DNA of 45,111 bases from a virus: positions 1 to 45,111 of IMG/VR virus record IMGVR_UViG_3300010883_000073. One strand, written 5' to 3'. Below the pieces are notes generated by a model. That model made no database searches and had not been told where the DNA came from. It saw only the letters and a program-made list of their open reading frames with translations. Position numbers and translations under genes: made by a program. How positions within the stretch are numbered: position 1 is the first letter of the stretch; each line of letters opens with the position of its first letter. Positions 42,432-45,111 of this stretch are shown here, in pieces.

Positions 42432-45111
42432 AGGCTACCTTAGCATCCTTGTTGTGCTGAGTTATGTCTAGAATATTGTCTACACCATCTTTGACTGCGT
42501 CTACATGAGAGATGACTAGTATATTTCTAAACCACTTCTTTAGGGATGACAACAATCTATTGCAAGACTCAACGTTCATATCATCTAGGGCACCAAAGCC
42601 CTCATCGATGATAAGAAGATCTGTCTTGGGAAGAGAAGATACGTTAATCAACGCAACACGGATTGCCAAAGAAGACATCATTTTCTCCATACCTGATGCA
42701 CATTCAATTATTCGTCGAGAATCTCCGTAGTTAATGAAAATATCCATATCATTTGATCCCGAGTCAGCTTCAAGCTCTACAGTGAATCCAACCACTCCTT
42801 GCAGAATCTTTGATATTTCTTCATTAATTAGCGGAAGCTGGGACGACATTATTTGCAACGGGATGCCTTTCTTAGACATCGCGTTCATAAACAAATCATA
42901 TGAGCGCCATTGAATAATCAGGTCGCTATACTTCGTTTTCTCTTCAGAAAGCTTTGCTATTTGTGCTTCTAAATGGCCAATTGACTCTGTAAGTTTTATT
43001 CTTTCAGCATCTTGGGTGTTTATTTGATCGCCTACACGATCAATCTCTTTCTTTGCCTTCGATATTTTATCTGCTTCATCAGAGTTTGAAACGCGCATCT
43101 TCATTGTCTGGAGCTCTCTTACAGCATCATCAATTGTATCCTTAAATGCCTTCTTCTTAGTATTAGATCTGCTAAGCTCAAGACGATCGTTGCCTAAACT
43201 TTTGTGAAGCTTCGATGCTTTTTCTAAAATCTTGTCATATTTTTCAATTTTCTCTACGAGATCCTCTCGCTTCAAAACGTTTAAGCTCTTTTTGGCTGCG
43301 CTTACTTTTTCTAGCATATCAGAAACAGTCTGGGCCTGATTTTCTAGCTTTTTCTTGTTCTTGTGTGACTCTTTAATAAACTTGCATGTAGGAAATTGAT
43401 CACCGCAAGGCACCTCTTCCAAGAGACTCACAGACTTATTTTGCGTTTTCAGCAGCGTCTTTTCTGTAGAGTGCTCATGAGAAAGTGACAGTAAAGTACG
43501 TTCTAAGTCCTGTTGTGCTGTCAGCCTTTCTCTTAAATCGTCGATAGGAAACTGGCCCTTTATTGCCTCAATTGTCTCTAGCTTGCTTTGTGCAGTAGCA
43601 ACAGCCTGAAGAAGGACATCTGATTTATCACTCAGCTCTTTTAACTTATTCTGTGCAGCTTTTATTGTGCTTTCTTGACTTTCAACATCAGCACTAGTTA
43701 CCAGATCTTTACTATTGCTCGTTGCCAGGGCGATTTTCATTTCTTGAAGATGTAATCTCAATTTAGCTATTTGCGTTTCAGCTACATCACGATCTTTGCG
43801 GAAAGATTTCTTTTCAGATCGCTTCTCAGATATTAAGATATCCCAATCTCGATCAGGTACATTAGAAAGCTGGCCCTTAATCACTGCAGAGTCTTCTTTT
43901 GCCAAGACCCACATCTCTTCAAAAATTTCTAGATCTAAAAACTTTGTAAGAATGTTCTTTCTTTGCGTCGCGCGGTGTTTAATGAAGTTATTCATTTCAC
44001 CCTGGCTAGCCAAAGAGGTCATTAAGAAGTCATCAGATGATCCTACTAAGGCACGTAGTGTTTTTTCTGTCTCTCGACGCTGTTCACCATTCAGGTCCCT
44101 AACTTCAACCCCTTGTTCATCGATCTCGCTCAAGTTAAGATGAGTTACAGCGCTTTCTTGACCTTTCCGGTTTGTCTTCTTTACAGACTGACGTTCAATC
44201 TTATAATTTTTGCCGTTGGCATTGATCATTGCACGTGAAACGCAATGTCCCTTTCTAGAGTTAATAATATGAAGATTCTTGATAGGGCCGCGGTCAGTGG
44301 TGTTAAAAAGATTGTACATTAGCGTACCAGGAATGGATGACTTCCCTGTTCTGTTCTTCCCAAACAAGCCAGTAATGCCGCTTAGAGTATCAAAATCAAT
44401 AACGTTTTCTTTTCCGTATGCAAATGTGTTATCGAATTCAATTCGCTTTAATGACCACTTAATATTTCGGACAGTGTCTGATTTTATAGCTTTCTGGCTG
44501 TACTTGTGGACCAGCGCGGTGATTCTTGACCACTCTTCATCAGTTAAGTCAAGATCTTTATAATATTCTTTGGTCAGGGATATCTGCGTTGCTTCATCGC
44601 GGAGATCTTTAGTACTTAATTCTCCTGCGCTAGTTTGAATTTTTGATGTTTCAACGTGATGATCATGCTTAAAGACAATTTCAGTTGCCTTCTTTATTTC
44701 TTTAAGCGAACTATGAAGATGTTTTATTTCTGCCTGAGATATTGGAGTATTTGTTCTAACCCTGAATCTGGCAAAATCAGGATAGTCTTTTGCATGGTCA
44801 ACTGTTTCTTTTACAGCGCCTGTCCAGTCAATAGTGACGAACGGCTTGCTATGAGGAATTTCGTAGAACGTGCTAGTAAACTTATCTTTACTTTCAATAT
44901 CCCAAAACAAATATCCTTTACCAGGATCTTCGCCATAATTTTGCTGAATTGTAGAGCCTGGATAGGCTATTCTCTTTTCAGTGTCTAAATACTGTAGCTT
45001 GTGAATATCGCCCAACATCACAAAATCGTAGCCCTTGAAAAATTCTACATCAACTTCACCTTCGATATCCCAGTTAATATCTGTAGTTGATCCATTTACC
45101 CCGCCATGGAA
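42424..45111 (-). CDS. Fused SbcD/SbcC-type recombination nuclease (gp47-gp46), 5' end outside window
   Basis: The frame is open to the right window edge (895 visible residues). The visible start, FHGGVNGSTTD, then YDFVMLGDIHKLQYLD and IAYPGSTIQQNYGE, is the end of a Mre11/SbcD (T4 gp47) phosphoesterase, with the metal-binding His residues of the HGG and GDIH motifs. After a capping region it continues, without a stop, into an SMC-like ATPase (SbcC/Rad50/gp46): Walker A GKNRTGKSS (251-259), a long coiled coil, a hook CGDQFPTC (569-576), signature ASGMEKMMSSLAIR and Walker B DLLIIDEGFGALD. T4 has separate genes 47 and 46. The complex resects DNA ends for recombination-dependent replication. 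The hook spacing (C-x6-C instead of C-x2-C) is unusual. The N-terminal nuclease half lies outside the window. Confidence 0.92.
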   Translation of the reverse strand, partial: FHGGVNGSTTDINWDIEGEVDVEFFKGYDFVMLGDIHKLQYLDTEKRIAYPGSTIQQNYGEDPGKGYLFWDIESKDKFTSTFYEIPHSKPFVTIDWTGAVKETVDHAKDYPDFARFRVRTNTPISQAEIKHLHSSLKEIKKATEIVFKHDHHVETSKIQTSAGELSTKDLRDEATQISLTKEYYKDLDLTDEEWSRITALVHKYSQKAIKSDTVRNIKWSLKRIEFDNTFAYGKENVIDFDTLSGITGLFGKNRTGKSSIPGTLMYNLFNTTDRGPIKNLHIINSRKGHCVSRAMINANGKNYKIERQSVKKTNRKGQESAVTHLNLSEIDEQGVEVRDLNGEQRRETEKTLRALVGSSDDFLMTSLASQGEMNNFIKHRATQRKNILTKFLDLEIFEEMWVLAKEDSAVIKGQLSNVPDRDWDILISEKRSEKKSFRKDRDVAETQIAKLRLHLQEMKIALATSNSKDLVTSADVESQESTIKAAQNKLKELSDKSDVLLQAVATAQSKLETIEAIKGQFPIDDLRERLTAQQDLERTLLSLSHEHSTEKTLLKTQNKSVSLLEEVPCGDQFPTCKFIKESHKNKKKLENQAQTVSDMLEKVSAAKKSLNVLKREDLVEKIEKYDKILEKASKLHKSLGNDRLELSRSNTKKKAFKDTIDDAVRELQTMKMRVSNSDEADKISKAKKEIDRVGDQINTQDAERIKLTESIGHLEAQIAKLSEEKTKYSDLIIQWRSYDLFMNAMSKKGIPLQIMSSQLPLINEEISKILQGVVGFTVELEADSGSNDMDIFINYGDSRRIIECASGMEKMMSSLAIRVALINVSSLPKTDLLIIDEGFGALDDMNVESCNRLLSSLKKWFRNILVISHVDAVKDGVDNILDITQHNKDAKVAYE

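Overview
The window is part of a large tailed-phage genome (T4-like myovirus, most like the divergent 'far-T4'/marine jumbo group). Every gene I can support lies on the minus strand, so the window reads as one long, tightly packed cluster from position 45111 down to 1. Many genes overlap or abut at stop/start, most have an AGGAG-type ribosome site, and no gap without a gene exceeds about 170 bases. I see no tRNA, rRNA, CRISPR array, insertion sequence or integrase. Host identity cannot be fixed from the sequence; a Gram-negative, probably aquatic, bacterium is an inference from the family of phage.

In transcription order: (1) 45111-42159, a fused SbcD/SbcC-like (T4 gp47+gp46) recombination nuclease and a small zinc-ribbon protein. 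(2) 42139-28600, DNA packaging and head genes in T4 order: large terminase (gp17), portal (gp20), an unknown in the gp67/68 slot, prohead protease (gp21), a run of small head-associated proteins, a phage ribosomal protein bS21 homologue, scaffold (gp22) and major capsid (gp23), then two small genes behind the capsid terminator. (3) 28511-24309, a PAS-domain protein, a coiled-coil membrane protein, then neck and tail-completion genes gp13, gp14 and gp15. (4) 24198-17374, two paralogous giant tail sheath genes and the tail tube gene (gp19), closed by a strong terminator. (5) 17207-2313, tail assembly: a gp26-type protein with an overlapping +1-frame ORF (probable programmed frameshift), a small conserved protein, a 1982-residue tape measure, two more tail genes, a LysM/gp53-like protein and a giant hub-like protein. 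(6) 2274-1, a stand-alone family A DNA polymerase domain, a small protein of unknown role, and an HD-domain hydrolase that runs off the left edge.

The genes form one late morphogenesis programme. Terminase and portal pump DNA into a prohead built from gp23 on a gp22 core and matured by gp21. The neck proteins close the head, and the tube and sheath polymerise on a baseplate hub around the tape measure. Replication and host-manipulation genes (nuclease, polymerase, HD hydrolase, bS21, PAS protein) are interspersed. The most notable points are the bS21 homologue in the head cluster, the probable +1 frameshift before the tape measure, the duplicated sheath, the exonuclease-less PolA, the nuclease fusion, and several small proteins whose N-termini resemble T4 capsid-targeting peptides cut by gp21.
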